A stretch of DNA of 64,000 nucleotides, taken from contig WHUZ01000011.1 of assembly GCA_015179045.1 (NCBI GenBank), positions 682,001-746,000 on the forward strand, read 5' to 3'. The stretch is from Kalaharituber pfeilii (taxonomy: Eukaryota; Ascomycota; Pezizomycetes; Pezizales; Pezizaceae). Each line of letters begins with the position of its first letter. The stretch's first letter is position 1. Shown here piece by piece: positions 1-10,816 of this stretch. Made by a program: the position numbers and the translations under genes. A model generated the notes under the pieces. It was not told the origin of the DNA. It saw nothing but the letters and a program-made list of their open reading frames with translations, and did no database searches.

Positions 1-366
1 ACAACTACAAAGAACTTTTTCTTTTACAAGATCCAAAGTGAATCTGCGCATGGAAAAGCTCTGGCGGAGGCTCTTGGTCTTGGATCTGAGCACCCAACTG
101 TGGTTGCTGTCAATGGTGCTAGACGGTGGTATAGGGTCTTCAAGGGGTCACCTGACGCAGAGTCGCTACTTGCTTGGCTCGACGCGATCAAGCTCGGTGA
201 CATCAAGAAGGAGAAGATTCCAAAGGGATTTCTTGAGCCGAAGACCGAGGAGGAGGAGAAACCCGGGTTGATTGTGGAGATGTTACCAGATGAATCACCT
301 GTGGAGGAGGCTGAGGGCAGTGTCCCTGTGGAAGAGAAGCCTGCTCATGGTCATGATGAGCTGTAG
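1..366 (+). CDS. Protein disulfide isomerase family protein, C-terminal part (5'-truncated by window edge)
   Basis: Open from base 1 in frame 1 to the TAG at 364-366, so only the last 121 residues are inside the window. The residues resemble the tail of a thioredoxin-fold domain (TVVAVNGARRWYRVFKG, then SLLAWLDAIKLGDIKKEKIP). A Glu/Pro-rich acidic linker follows and the chain ends in HGHDEL. The terminal HDEL is the fungal ER-retrieval signal read by the Erd2 receptor, so the protein should be a soluble ER-lumen oxidoreductase or chaperone. The fragment looks most like the P5/MPD1-type fungal PDI relatives, but the CxxC active sites lie upstream of the window, so the subclass is inference. 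The family acts in disulfide formation and isomerisation of secreted proteins. No intron is visible in this part. Confidence 0.8.
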   Translation, partial: TTTKNFFFYKIQSESAHGKALAEALGLGSEHPTVVAVNGARRWYRVFKGSPDAESLLAWLDAIKLGDIKKEKIPKGFLEPKTEEEEKPGLIVEMLPDESPVEEAEGSVPVEEKPAHGHDEL

Positions 367-634
367 ATGGCTTTCAAATGATAGGCCGACTGGCCTTCCA
401 GTCTTAGTATCTGCGAATGTGCTACATACGTAATATTTTTTTTTTCTTTATTTTCATTGTGTGGCCTACACTGAATATGCAATAAAAATGCAATATCGAT
501 TCAAGTAATTTGAGTCCATCAAACGAACTACACTGTCTAGATATGCTCAATTGCGACAGAATAAATACACCATTTTTTTTCAAGGTATTATGGACATTGT
601 CTCCGATAGTATCTCCTTCCTTCAACTAAATAAT

Positions 635-1993
635 CTAGCGAAATATCCTCGATACTAACCCCCCAGTAAGCTTATTCCCTAGTCCAGTATTGAGTGCGCT
701 CCCAGCAAATGAGGAGGCCTGGCCGAACTTGTCTGCTCGCGAAAATGCAACGCCATTGGTGATGCCGAGGATGACGGCGATGATTACGAGGGAGAGCCTA
801 GTGATAGAGACGTCGTTAGGTCACTGAAAGGTAAGAGCGTATACTGTTTCCAGCTTCTTTTCCAAACATATTCCCGTTCCTCCCGCAGGGCAGATAGTAC
901 CGCATTGGGCATTCAACACACAGCTCGCCAAAGCAAATACAGCACTCACCAAATAAACTCCAACCTCACAATCGCCACTAGTGCCAGCCCAACCCAGAGC
1001 ACCGGCTGCGCGTAAAGACTCAACCAAAAAAACCTCGAGTCTGTCGCATTTATGCGACGGCTCTCGCAGTCGGCGGATAAATGCGACAGACTCTCGTCGG
1101 CGGACTCGAATACCCACGTGCTTTCACCGGTGTCGGGATTGGTTTCGTTCCACCAACGGAGGCCAACGAGGCGGCGGCCCGCAATGTTCTTGCAATAGTA
1201 GAAGTCGACGGAAAGGAGAATGATGACAATGATGAAGATAAAGACGCTGTTTGAGGCAGGCGGGTTCCGGAAGGAAGGGGGGAAGCTTGTTAGAGTTGGA
1301 GCTGCGGAGGGAGGGAAGAAGAGGAGGGACAGGAGGAGGGGAGAGGAGGGAGGGGAGAGGGGAGGATTGGAGATGGAGGCTGAAGATTCTTAAAGACAGC
1401 AGCACTAAAGGGCGCAAATTGTTCCTTCGTATATCGATCGGGCTTCCTCTGTCTTATCTCTCAATCCTTCCGGCCCACACTACAGCCCCCACCCCCTCCC
1501 AATCTCGCGCCTACATACCAAAGGACGAAGGATTGAGACTCACAAATTACTAAACGCGCACAACATCTATTAGCATTTGACTTGCTCTGGACCACCTCGA
1601 GCATCATAAACCACCATCATAAGCCACTCTTGCATGCCAGTCGACAACCAAGAATAATCCAATCAAAATGTCTGGTAAACCAAAATCAAAACCCACCTCG
1701 TAAACAGCAATCCAAATAGATATGTCAAGAGCGCTGCAAGCCTGAAAGCCAGAAAGAACCCCAGCGTCACAGGATGCGCAGAGAGGCGCCAGCTAAGTGC
1801 TCCTTCGGCCGGCTGCTGTAGAAAGGCTTAGTGTTAGCATATTCCGCGAAAGGAGAAGTATTGGCATCATAGATTCGAATGGTGGTAAGGCATGCGAATG
1901 AGGATCTGGGGGGGTCGTTCCGAAGGGAGGTAGAACAGGAGGTAGAACGATGGCGAACAGGAATCGGGTGAAGGATAGATGTACTCTCTCCAT
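635..1993 (-). CDS. TVP23: Golgi apparatus membrane protein TVP23
   Basis: Four exons on the minus strand, 1993-1985, 1815-1697, 1246-950 and 797-635, give 195 residues, close to the usual family length. The order of motifs fits TVP23: [14 protein letters not shown] near the N-terminus, a first membrane segment, [21 protein letters not shown], the [11 protein letters not shown] motif, then [23 protein letters not shown] and a last membrane segment ending [19 protein letters not shown]23 is a four-span late-Golgi/trans-Golgi vesicle protein linked to vesicle trafficking. The first exon is only 9 nt (Met-Glu-Arg). The intron at 1247-1696 is about 450 bp, far longer than others in the window, and is pyrimidine-rich on the sense strand. 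A 17-bp inverted repeat in exon 3 adds about 13 residues just before the INATD motif (see findings). Assignment is secure; the tiny first exon is the least certain part. Confidence 0.9.
1037..1093. repeat. Perfect 17-bp inverted repeat inside TVP23 exon 3
   Basis: Arms at 1037-1053 and 1077-1093 are exact reverse complements separated by 23 bp. The right-hand arm in + coordinates is the left arm of the coding strand. The coding-strand downstream arm (1053-1037) encodes the conserved INATDS residues, and the upstream arm is its inverted copy. A smaller hairpin (GTCGCAT/ATGCGAC) is nested at the arm junction. The reading frame is kept. Confidence 0.9.
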
Positions 1994-2972
1994 TTCCCTA
2001 ATTCTAGGACCTTGCTAGGATTGAATGATTGCAACGGATCAGTTTCTCAGCGCGCGAGTATTGTAGAAGTAAAGTGAGTGCCTGGCGCCTCGCGGCTATA
2101 GAGCTGTGGTGGAAAGTAAGATCATGTAAGTGCATATTACTTCATGAAGTAGGATCATCGTGACTCCGGTGCTTGGCAGCTATGGAAAAATGATTTTCCA
2201 GACCATACGGCTGCATACACAACAGCGTGACATTTGATATTTACGACTAGGAACTAACGGAGTCTCAAGCAATAGGCCAAAATGTATGCATGATTCTGAG
2301 CAACCTCATCAAGGGCAATATGAACACAGGGTAAACAAACTGCCACAAGTCTACAAAATGCAATCCACAGTTGTAATACCATCCTATGGCTTACCTCTTC
2401 TTTGCTCTCCCCTTCTCTAACCAGTCCTCAACACCCCGAAAACCATCTGTCTACACAAGTTCCCGAGACTGAATCCATAAAATGTACAATCCCCAACCTA
2501 GACACATTGTAACAGGGTGATCGGAAAGTAACAGAGAAAACATATAGGGGAACCCCCAAAACTCAAAGGAATTACATAGAAAAAATTAAATAACGAAAAG
2601 AATATAAATGGAACGAGAAAAAACAAAAGGAAAAGGTAAAAAGAAAATAAAAGAACCCAATCTACCTCACTTCTAATGAATTTTATGACGTAAAACCTAA
2701 CCTTATTGACCGCCGTTGAAAAGGAAAACACCGCATTATTCATGTGGTAGATGAAAAGCATAAGACAAGCCTGACAAATTAACAAGACGCTGCTCCGAAC
2801 CCATTCATGCTGTCATCATTGCCCAGTGATTATTGTGCCGTGTTTTCTCAGCGATAAGCTAATGGTGAGTACTTTCTGAATAGTTCCCAATTGTATGGAT
2901 TGGTTGGAGGTAATGTTGAGCGCAACAGAATAATCAGTCTCATTCTCATCACTGTTGATCTTTAGTGCCGAT
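1994..2972. other. Intergenic: TVP23 promoter side and thioredoxin reductase 3' region
   Basis: No gene is visible. The half near 2500-2970 is A/T-rich downstream sequence of the minus-strand thioredoxin reductase gene. The half near 2000-2300 would carry the TVP23 promoter. Open frames here are low-complexity (for example the Phe/Leu-rich frame at 2498-2785) and have no recognisable domain. Confidence 0.6.
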
Positions 2973-4400
2973 TCAGAGGAGAGGATTCGTTTTGTATTCC
3001 GGAAGGACAACTCCATTAACTTCACTCTTTTTGGCCTCAACACTATTAGAAAGTCAGCATCGCAGCAAAGCCGTTCGGTGGAGGAAATTACTTACATATG
3101 CTCTTGTCCTGCATCTTCCTCTTCCGCAAGGAAGCGTTCACATTCTAAGGCAGCAATGCAGCCAGATCCTATTCATATAGATCAGTAGCTGGTTCTTGAG
3201 AGCACAGACATGCAAGGAAAGTCCAAACATACCTGCACTTGTGACCGCCTGCCTGTATCGCCTGTCCTGTACATCTCCAGCGGCAAATACACCCTTCACA
3301 CTGGTGTATGATGTACCAGGCTTTGTGACTATATATCCATCCTGATCAACATCAAGCTGTTTCCTCACAAGAGCAGTGGCAGGCTCATGGCCCACAGCAT
3401 AGAAAAGTCCATTGGAAGGCAGATCTCTTATTTCTCCGGTCTTAACGTTTTTGATTACAATAGACTTAAGCAGTTTCCCATCTCCTTTAGCCTCAATGGC
3501 AACTGTGTTATAAAGAATCTCCACCTTTGGGTTGGAGGTGAGTCGTCTGGCCATGATTGGTGAGGCCCTTAGTTTGTCTCTTCGGACAAGTACAGTAACT
3601 TTGCTGCCATACTTCGTCAAGAATATGGCCTCCTCAGCAGCCGAATCTCCTCCTCCAATGACAGTTATAGGATTATTCCTGAAAATGGGGACGGCACCAT
3701 CACACACTGCACATGCACTTATACCGGATTGCCAGTATTGCTCCTCTCCTGGTAAGTTAAGACGTCTCGCAGAAGCTCCAGTTGCAATGATCAGCGAGTC
3801 GGCAGTATGTGGTTCCTGGTCCTCTGCATACTCTAGCCAGTATTTGAATGGGCGCTTCGAGAGATCGACCTTTGATACAGTTTCCGTTATGATCTCCGTT
3901 CCGAATCGTATGCTCTGTTCCCTCATTGCATCCTATAATGTAGCTCTATTAGTCACTGCATAGAAAACAATAGTAGTGGGTAATAAGTAGATTCACCAAC
4001 CATGAGCTCTGAACCACCAATTCCTTTTGGAAAACCGGGATAGTTCTCCACATCGGTCGTAGTCGTCAATTGCCCACCGGCAGCTATTCCATTCGCAAGC
4101 ATGCCTTCATACAGAACCGCTACTTGAGAAGTCAGCAACTCTTGGAAATAATGCAACGAGGGCAAGAAAATGTGAAAGGTGTACGTTTCAGTTCAGCTCT
4201 TGCCAAATAGATAGCCGCGGTATGGGCAGCTGGCCCCGAACTTGATCACAGTCAGTCACAGTCCTCAGAAGGTGGGCTTCAGGCGACAGATATCTGCGTA
4301 CCCAATAACTGTATAGCTATGGTTAGCATATCTGAGCGCACAATTTTAAGACAGCCACCAATCGGTGGAGAGAATACATACTGACGACTTTGCTATGCAT
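2973..4400 (-). CDS. TRR1: Thioredoxin reductase (NADPH), low-molecular-weight type
   Basis: Seven exons on the minus strand, 4400-4382, 4308-4302, 4240-4185, 4119-4001, 3932-3233, 3168-3096 and 3042-2973, encode 347 residues. The enzyme transfers electrons from NADPH via FAD to thioredoxin. Visible motifs are the FAD-binding [12 protein letters not shown] at residues 7-18, the redox pair CAVC at 141-144, the NADPH-binding site GGGDSA near 160-165, FAAGD near 283-287, and the C-terminal PEYKTNPLL found in fungal enzymes. The start ATG at 4400 gives the standard MHSKVVIIGSG beginning. No mitochondrial presequence was found, so the product is probably cytosolic. The second exon is only 7 nt (TTATTGG), with canonical splice ends on both sides, and is needed to restore the FAD motif. 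NADPH could come from the G6PDH encoded at 36180-38301. Confidence 0.95.
4302..4308 (-). other. TRR1: 7-nt microexon of thioredoxin reductase
   Basis: TTATTGG is flanked by ..TATACAG upstream and GTACGC downstream on the minus strand. It joins the codons of MHSKVV to SGPAAH as IIG. Without it the frame and the dinucleotide-binding glycine motif are lost. Confidence 0.85.
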
Positions 4401-6797
4401 CGCTGTTTCCATTTTGTGGGGATGAAACTCTGCGATGGCGAGTGCACTGAACCCAAGCAAAGGCCGGAGAATGTGCTTGGAGCGGAAAGCGCTGAAGTAG
4501 GAAATTTTGACGATTGTATGGAATATAAAGTGGTCACTCTTCCTCGAGATTATTACGCACAAGTTAACACCATTTACCAGTTCACTTTGGCGGGCGGAGA
4601 GGTTTTAAAGTGAGATTTCTGGAGAGGAGGGGTGGTACTTTTGAAATGTTGGTGGCACACGAGGTACTCCTTGGAAGGGTCCAGCAAGGGAGGGGGTGGC
4701 CGTGGTGGTGGTGGTGGTCCTGTGTGTGTGTGGGGGGGTCAAGCCTGTGGGGCCGTGAGAAATCTTCGTTCGTAAGCGACTTTGCTAGAGCAGGAACGCT
4801 CTAGAATTAGATGACATATGATATGCAACGCTGTGACGGATGGACCAGGCGGGCCCTTACTACTTGCACCCGTATGACACTTCTTCGTCTTGCATTCGCC
4901 GGTGCCTGAGTGCTTCTTACAAATACCTATTGCGTGCCCAAAATTCTCTGGTTGCCTCAAGATACAGGCCCGTACGGTACTGGCCACGTTCCCCAGCCAC
5001 TGACGAGGGCCGGCGGCAGAAACAGACCCCACCCGAGACCGCTCGTCACCGCCATTGCGCGCTGTATGATAGCTGTTCTGCTCAGGATTCCGCCGCGCAG
5101 CCAGCAAAATGCCCTCTGCGCTCTGCAAGTGGCCACTAGCTAGCGGCAGCCGTCCAGACTGTGGCGCCCCGCTGCCCCTCCCCCACCGATGTATTATGTA
5201 TAGTAGTTACTATCTACTAAGTGCAATATGTAGGTGCATAGGCTGGCAATGAGGTATGTAGTGTAATAATCTGCTTGTCTCGAGGTTAAGTGCAGTGCTT
5301 GATGCACATAATGAGGCCTCTTTACATGCTGCAGGCAGAGCACTTTTTTCCGCAGCGCCTTCTGTAGGAGGGCTGGTTTACGGGACTACTCCTTCTGCGC
5401 CGTGCACAAGACCTCCACGCCACAATCAACGAAATACGAATCATAATTTATGATAGCAAGATAAAATTGTTGAAAGCAGCCAGGAATATCGAACTGTGCA
5501 GTTGCGCTAAGGAAAAAATGAAAGATCAGAGGGAGAGAGGGGCAAGCCACAAGCCTTCGCTTGCCTCGACTCGTTTTTGCTTTCCCTTGCGCCTTCCAGC
5601 GTGTGTGCTGGCATCCTGTAGTCTTGTCACTAGGGTTTCCTGTATGCTGGTGCATATACGCCCCCATTACTTGAACTGAGGTGCCTTGCCTCAATGCTTC
5701 TCGCCTGTGCTACTGAACTTCCAATATCCTGTACCCCAAATGACCAAGCTTTATCCATCATACATGGGATTGACGGCAGCCTAGCATATAGCTAATATAA
5801 GGCCATAGTTTGGGCACAATAAGAAGCCTAGTCCCATAGGAACTCATTTCAAACGTTCGCCACAATGAATTTCTTCAGTCAGCATCTGTTGCACAAAAAG
5901 GATCCAGAAAGATAGGATGTGGACTTGTGTGCTTGTTATCTACAATCTCTTCTCTTTCTGTTTACTTTTCTCTGAGGCGTACCCTCTGGGTGCGAGATTG
6001 ATTCTAGTGTACATGGTCTTGTGCCATTCCACCATAGCGAGACTAATTCCACTCTTTTTCCACGCTGCTGGACTGTCTATGATAGCCTACTCATTCTAGG
6101 GTCTTGGCATGAGACTAACTCGAATGTCCAGTGTTACTGCGGTTGCTTCCCACACTTACTAATTGACTACTCAGTGGGTCGGCTGTCTGGTTCCCCGACG
6201 CACGCAGGCCGCCGGAAGCGTCGTTCTTACATACGAGCGTGCCGAAGAAGTGTGCTTGGAATTCTGCAATGGGCTTGACGGTTCTAGACCACACATCAAT
6301 TGCAAACCAACCCCTAAAATGTATAAGAAACAGCAAAAAGAAAAAGAACAATAAGGCAAGAGCTCAAAGCTGACATTTCGCCGGGATCATATAATATGCA
6401 CATGGTGGTGCCGATTGTGCTACCTCAGGCTTCACTTTTTTTCCCTTTTAATATTGTGCCTTCATTCTAGATGCTCATCACTTGTGTCCGACGCCAGCGC
6501 TACCCGAAGTGAGTCCTCTGCGATATATAGCTGCTATCAGGTATATGATCCATCTCAACAGCTTTCCGGGCTCAAAGTAGGAAGCAGCTACGGATATACA
6601 GTAGTAGGTAGCAGTAAGCATGTAGCTTCGCTAGCTTCAACCTTGTCCAGCTCTGCTTACCGAGAGGTCCAGAACCTCTCGCACGGACGCAAGGGGGCGC
6701 GGGGCAGTACAGGCTGCAGTTAGTAATCGTAAGCCGGCCCTGCCCAGCGCGAGCTCGCATAATTTCACCCGACTGTCAACCATGCAAACACCTGCTA
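4401..6797. other. Intergenic region, no gene recognised
   Basis: About 2.4 kb upstream of thioredoxin reductase. It contains a TGG/GT-rich microsatellite-like stretch at about 4697-4740. No conserved domain could be read in any frame. The longest frames (4739-5128 minus, 6415-6723 plus) are compositionally unremarkable and lack recognisable motifs. A CCTCTCGCACGG motif at about 6674-6685 also occurs in the inverted repeat of the adjacent transposon relic. Confidence 0.5.
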
Positions 6798-7375
6798 TGC
6801 ACTCGTTACCAGCATTTAGTGATGCAGGTGGGGGCGGTGGGGGCAGACCATGCGACAGGTCTGTGTTCAGGTGTGGTGAGATGCAATATCGAGTCGTAGA
6901 ACCGTACAATTCCAATTAAACCAAGTAGAAAGTGCATATGCGAATTGCTGGCTGTATGTCATGGAGGATGGTGCTTTTGCTCATACAGCGAAGCAAACAC
7001 AATGGTTTTGGAATTGGTACAATATGCAGTCTTTGACATGGGCACCTTCATCTCCAGATCTCAATCCTATTGAGGCTATCTGAGGAATAATGAAGAAGAG
7101 ACTGAACAAGCGACCTCCTAGACCTCGTGGAGAACAACTTGTTGCTAGAATACTGGAAGAGTGGGATAATATCACTGGTGAAGAGATATTAGAGTTGATA
7201 GATTCTATGCCTCAACGAGTGCAAGCTGTAATCATAGCAAATGGTGGACATACACAATACTAATGCAATGTTCAAATGCATTCAAGTTGTTCAATATTGC
7301 ATCTTACACACCTGAATACAGACCTCTCGCACGGTCTGCCCCACCTGCATCACTAAATGCTGGTAACGAGTACTG
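6798..7375 (+). mobile_element. Deleted Tc1/mariner-type transposon copy flanked by TA
   Basis: Two long inverted ends, about 6800-6890 and 7292-7373, are reverse complements apart from scattered substitutions and a small indel. They read ACTCGTTACCAGCATTTAG then GATGCAGGTG inward. A TA dinucleotide sits directly outside each end (6796-6797 and 7376-7377), the target duplication expected for Tc1/mariner. Between the ends lies only the C-terminal part of a transposase, so this is an internally deleted, non-autonomous copy of 578 bp. Confidence 0.75.
6961..7263 (+). pseudogene. Tc1/mariner transposase C-terminal remnant
   Basis: The frame 6961-7263 reads EDGAFAHTAKQTQ, then WAPSSPDLNPIEAI, a TGA stop at 7081-7083, and continues to the TAA at 7261-7263 with EEWDNITGEEILELIDSMPQR. 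The SPDLNPIE block is the conserved region around the last catalytic acid of DDE_3-type Tc1/mariner transposases, and a tryptophan normally follows it. The TGA therefore probably replaced TGG. The DNA-binding domain and the first catalytic residues are missing. The relic cannot be functional. Confidence 0.85.
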
Positions 7376-8383
7376 TACTTGTATGTAGGCTGCTGCGGAT
7401 TGGATCAAGAACCTGCAAGATGATGACGGATTTCGCAGCTAGGGCTTGGCGTGAGACTACATCTTGATGATAAACTGAGTGGTGATCGATTGTCATGACA
7501 ACGGTAATTACTTATTTGCACTCACCACCATAAAAAAGTTCATATTTATTACCCCTCAAATTAAAGAATATGCCAACAGTAGTGGCAGTATTGTATAGAT
7601 TTATTTCTGTGTCTTTGGATAAACTCCTAACCCAACGCTCTTTTTTTTGACACATCCAATTGCGCTGGCTATGGGATCCCTTGGGACTCACAAATGAGGA
7701 TAACTTCGAGTTGCGTTGGATTCTGTTTTTCATGGATATGAGGTGCGAGAACTTGATGCTACGAAGATGGTGTGGGTGGGTGTATTAGAAACCTTCCGGA
7801 GAACATGAAGGAGTTGGAAGAAAGATGGTGCAAATTTATTTAAGCATTGCGTTGAGCAGGGAAGAAACATCGTTTCTCTGCAAAAGCTACCCAATTAGCC
7901 CAGAATATTTGCAGCAGGACCACTGAACGTACTGTTGAACTTCAAGGTATACATGAAAGCAACAGTCTGGGTATCTGGCTTCCAACAACGGAAAATGGCT
8001 CAAGCAATTTTTCCAGGGCAAGAGATTCATTTTGACACTTTGAAAGTCAATTATTGTCACAGTAAGTAACGGGATAAAGGATACCAGGGTATGCCAGTCT
8101 CGTAACCGAGACTAAGAGTATATGTAGTTTTAGTCGAGCTTCCACCTTTTGCTTATGGCATAGTGGATGACGCGAGATGTTGTGCAGGATATGGCGCTGC
8201 TATGACCTATCAGGGAAGGGTCTAGAGCAATATTCCCATATCGGGTTAGATAGTGGGGATGGGGGATTTGAGTTCGATATGACGGTAGATGTCTTCATGA
8301 CAGAAAGTTGGCAGTCGTCAATGTGGCCTACTACCAACGCAGTGGCCCTGTACCTTGTTTAAATCTCCTGGGCATGGGAAGTA
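7376..8383. other. Gene-poor stretch between two transposons
   Basis: No intact gene. The reading frame around 7860-8060 contains fragments vaguely like a helix-turn-helix segment with stops, possibly older transposon debris, but I cannot assign it. Repeats other than the neighbouring elements were not evident. Confidence 0.4.
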
Positions 8384-8385
8384 TA

Positions 8386-8618
8386 GTCTACCCTTGCTAT
8401 ACCGGACCTCGCTATATCATACCGGAAACCTTACTATCCCTTTAAGCGGCAGAACTTGTCTGCCGGATGGCTGAACTGGGAGCAGAGATACGACACGGGT
8501 AGCATGCAGGCCAAGATCTGTGTTGTCAGGGGTTTTAATTCAGACTATTTCAAATTAGAGCCTCTCATGAGCATAGAGGGAGCTATGGTGCTCCGACCGA
8601 CTATGGGGAAGCGACCGA
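8386..8618. repeat. Left terminal and subterminal inverted repeat of the pogo-like element
   Basis: Starts with the TIR and contains further TACCGGA motifs at about 8400-8425. The part 8435-8618 is repeated in inverse orientation at 11732-11592 and 10816-10772. Confidence 0.8.
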
Positions 8619-8707
8619 GCAAAAAGGGAATTGTGACACAGGGGTAGTCTTAGTGATAGTCTTCTTTCTGAAGGCGACAGCCATGTAGATAGGTATACAT
8701 CAACAAA

Positions 8708-10502
8708 ATGGTGAAGTCAAAGTCGAAGTTTAAGGACCCGGAGTCAGATATGAATAGAGCAATTGATTTTGCTCGCAAAAATCCAGATGTGAAAAGATCC
8801 TCAGTTGCACATCAGTTCGGAGTGAATCAAGTGACCTTACGGCGAAGACTCAATGGTACACAAAAAGCAAGACGCCATGCACATGTAGAGCAACAATTGC
8901 TGTGAAAAATCTATTGTTGAGTGGTGTGAAATTATGGCAGATATGGGATTTCCTTGTCATATTCCTATGTTGGAATCCATGGTGATATTGGTACTAAAGT
9001 CACGAAATGTTTCACGAATTTTTATTAGGCAACAATAGTATCAGCGCTTTTTAGCACGGCATCCAGATATTCAATATCGTTATGTTCAATATTTGGAGCG
9101 AGCTAGAGCATCGAAATCTGCAGATGCTGCAACTCAGGCAGATTTTTATGATAAACTTGCAAAGTTACTACGGCGATTTGGGATTCAGAAGCAAGATCTT
9201 TGGAATTGTGATGAGAAAGGAATTACAGTTGGAGTTATGGCAGGGCGGAGAAAAGCAATTGTACGAGCAGGCAAAAGACAACCACAAGCAGTTGGAGAGG
9301 GCAATCGGGATTTTGTTACAGTATTAGAAACTGTTAATGCGGCTGGTGATGTTTTGCCTCCATTTGTGGTATGGTCCGCAGGGTCACATCGTGATGGATA
9401 TTATGGACGTGGGGGTGGTCATAATGAGGCTGCATCATTTGCTTATAGTCCCAATGGCTATATGGATGATGAATTAGGTCTACAATATATGATCAGTCAT
9501 TTTGATAAGCTCACTCGAAGATCACCTCCACCCGGCAGTCTTTATCCAGATCGCATCCCATCTCGCTGCTTAATTGTTGATGGACATAGTTCGCATATCC
9601 ATTACAGTGTTGTAGACTATGCATTAAAGAATAATATTCATATGCTATGTCTTCCGCCACATTCTACACACCTTATGCAACCGCTTGATGTTGGCTTATT
9701 CTCTCCACTTCAGACTGCTTATGATAATCAACTTCGAGATTGGATATACGACAATCCTACCAAGATTCTCCGCAAACCTGACTTCTGGGTTCTCCTTAGT
9801 GCTGCACGGAAGCTTACCTATACTAAAGAGAACATTATTTCATCTTGGGAGGCAAGTGGTTGTTTTCCTGTCAATGCTGATAGGATTACTACCGAACAGT
9901 TCTTATCTGAGGTGCAACCTTCCCCAGAAATACCGCCATCACCTCAACAACTCAAAACTCTCCATCAACAAGTCCGAGCAACCTTAAATACACCTACTCA
10001 GCTTCAGTTGCTGGATCAATATCACGAATTTGCTGAGCAGAAACTCTAGAAGTACCGGACTATTGAGCCTAACAACAAAGTGCTACAAAACTTCCGACAT
10101 GGCAAAGTGTCGGAACCCACCTCACACAGAGTCACTAATGGAGGCAGAGTGTTAGATCGCGACTATGTAATCAAGGAGCAGGCTCGAATTGCTGAAGTTC
10201 AGAAGAAGGAAGAAGAGAAGGCTGCACGCAAACAAGCAAGAGAACTTGCAAAGGCACAAAAACTTATCAGCAACTCTACTATCACTAGCCAAGCTACACT
10301 TACCACTTCTGAGACTGCCACTCAACATCTAGTTGGATCACCGGTATGGCATATTGAAGTTGGGTACCTTGCTCCAGCAGAACAATACCAGATGTATCGA
10401 GAACTTCAATTTTTCCAGTACACAATAGGTACAAAATCTCCATTCCATAGTACCCCTATCTCTTATTTATATTGCCTTGTCATTCCTATGCCCTTTAACT
10501 AA
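8708..10502 (+). pseudogene. pogo/Fot1-like DDE_1 transposase, inactivated
   Basis: The N-terminal frame 8708-8905 carries a psq-type helix-turn-helix (AIDFARKNPDVKRSSVAHQFGVN). A frameshift near 8903 moves the coding sense to a second frame, which runs through EWCEIMADMGFPC. It meets a TAG at about 9030 where a Trp is expected (xYQRFLARHPDIQYRYVQ), then continues openly to a TAG at 10047-10049 and on to 10502. The catalytic region is otherwise intact: first Asp in WNCDEKG, second in LIVDGHSSH, third in HLMQPLDVGLF. The C-terminal tail is Lys/Glu-rich (EKAARKQARELAKAQK). At least one frameshift and two stops make it non-functional. TGG-to-TAG fits a C-to-T change in a CpA context on the opposite strand, as repeat-induced point mutation produces, but two sites are not proof. 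Confidence 0.9.
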
Positions 10503-10816
10503 CATATCCAGGTCCGGGTGGTGTAGGATATGACCAAAAAGTGTAGGTGGTGGGCGTTGGTTAAGCTGGGGGGGGGGGATTGTAGGACTGCGCTATGTTT
10601 TGCTCAATTTCTTTCTCTAATATACCTGTATTTTAATTATTAGACTTTTTTTTCTATTGTCGCTAGGTCATATTCACTTAACTTCATTTTTATTTCCACC
10701 CGCAAGGCATGGTTGTTGTGCTGTTCAATGTTGCGTTGAGGTGCGGGGATCGCAAATTTGGCCAAATTTGGTCGGTCGCTTCTCCATAGTCGGTCGGAGC
10801 ACCATAGCTCCCTCTA

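Noticed and set aside
2498..2785. Phe/Leu-rich minus-strand frame
   Set aside because: Low-complexity A/T-rich sequence downstream of thioredoxin reductase; probably 3' UTR.
4739..5128. 129-residue minus-strand frame
   Set aside because: No recognisable domain, ordinary composition for random sequence, no splice-consistent partners.
6172..6354. Open frame with YERAEEVCLEFCNGLDGSRPHINC, resembling part of an RNA-recognition motif
   Set aside because: Too short, lacks RNP1/RNP2 motifs, no flanking exons found.
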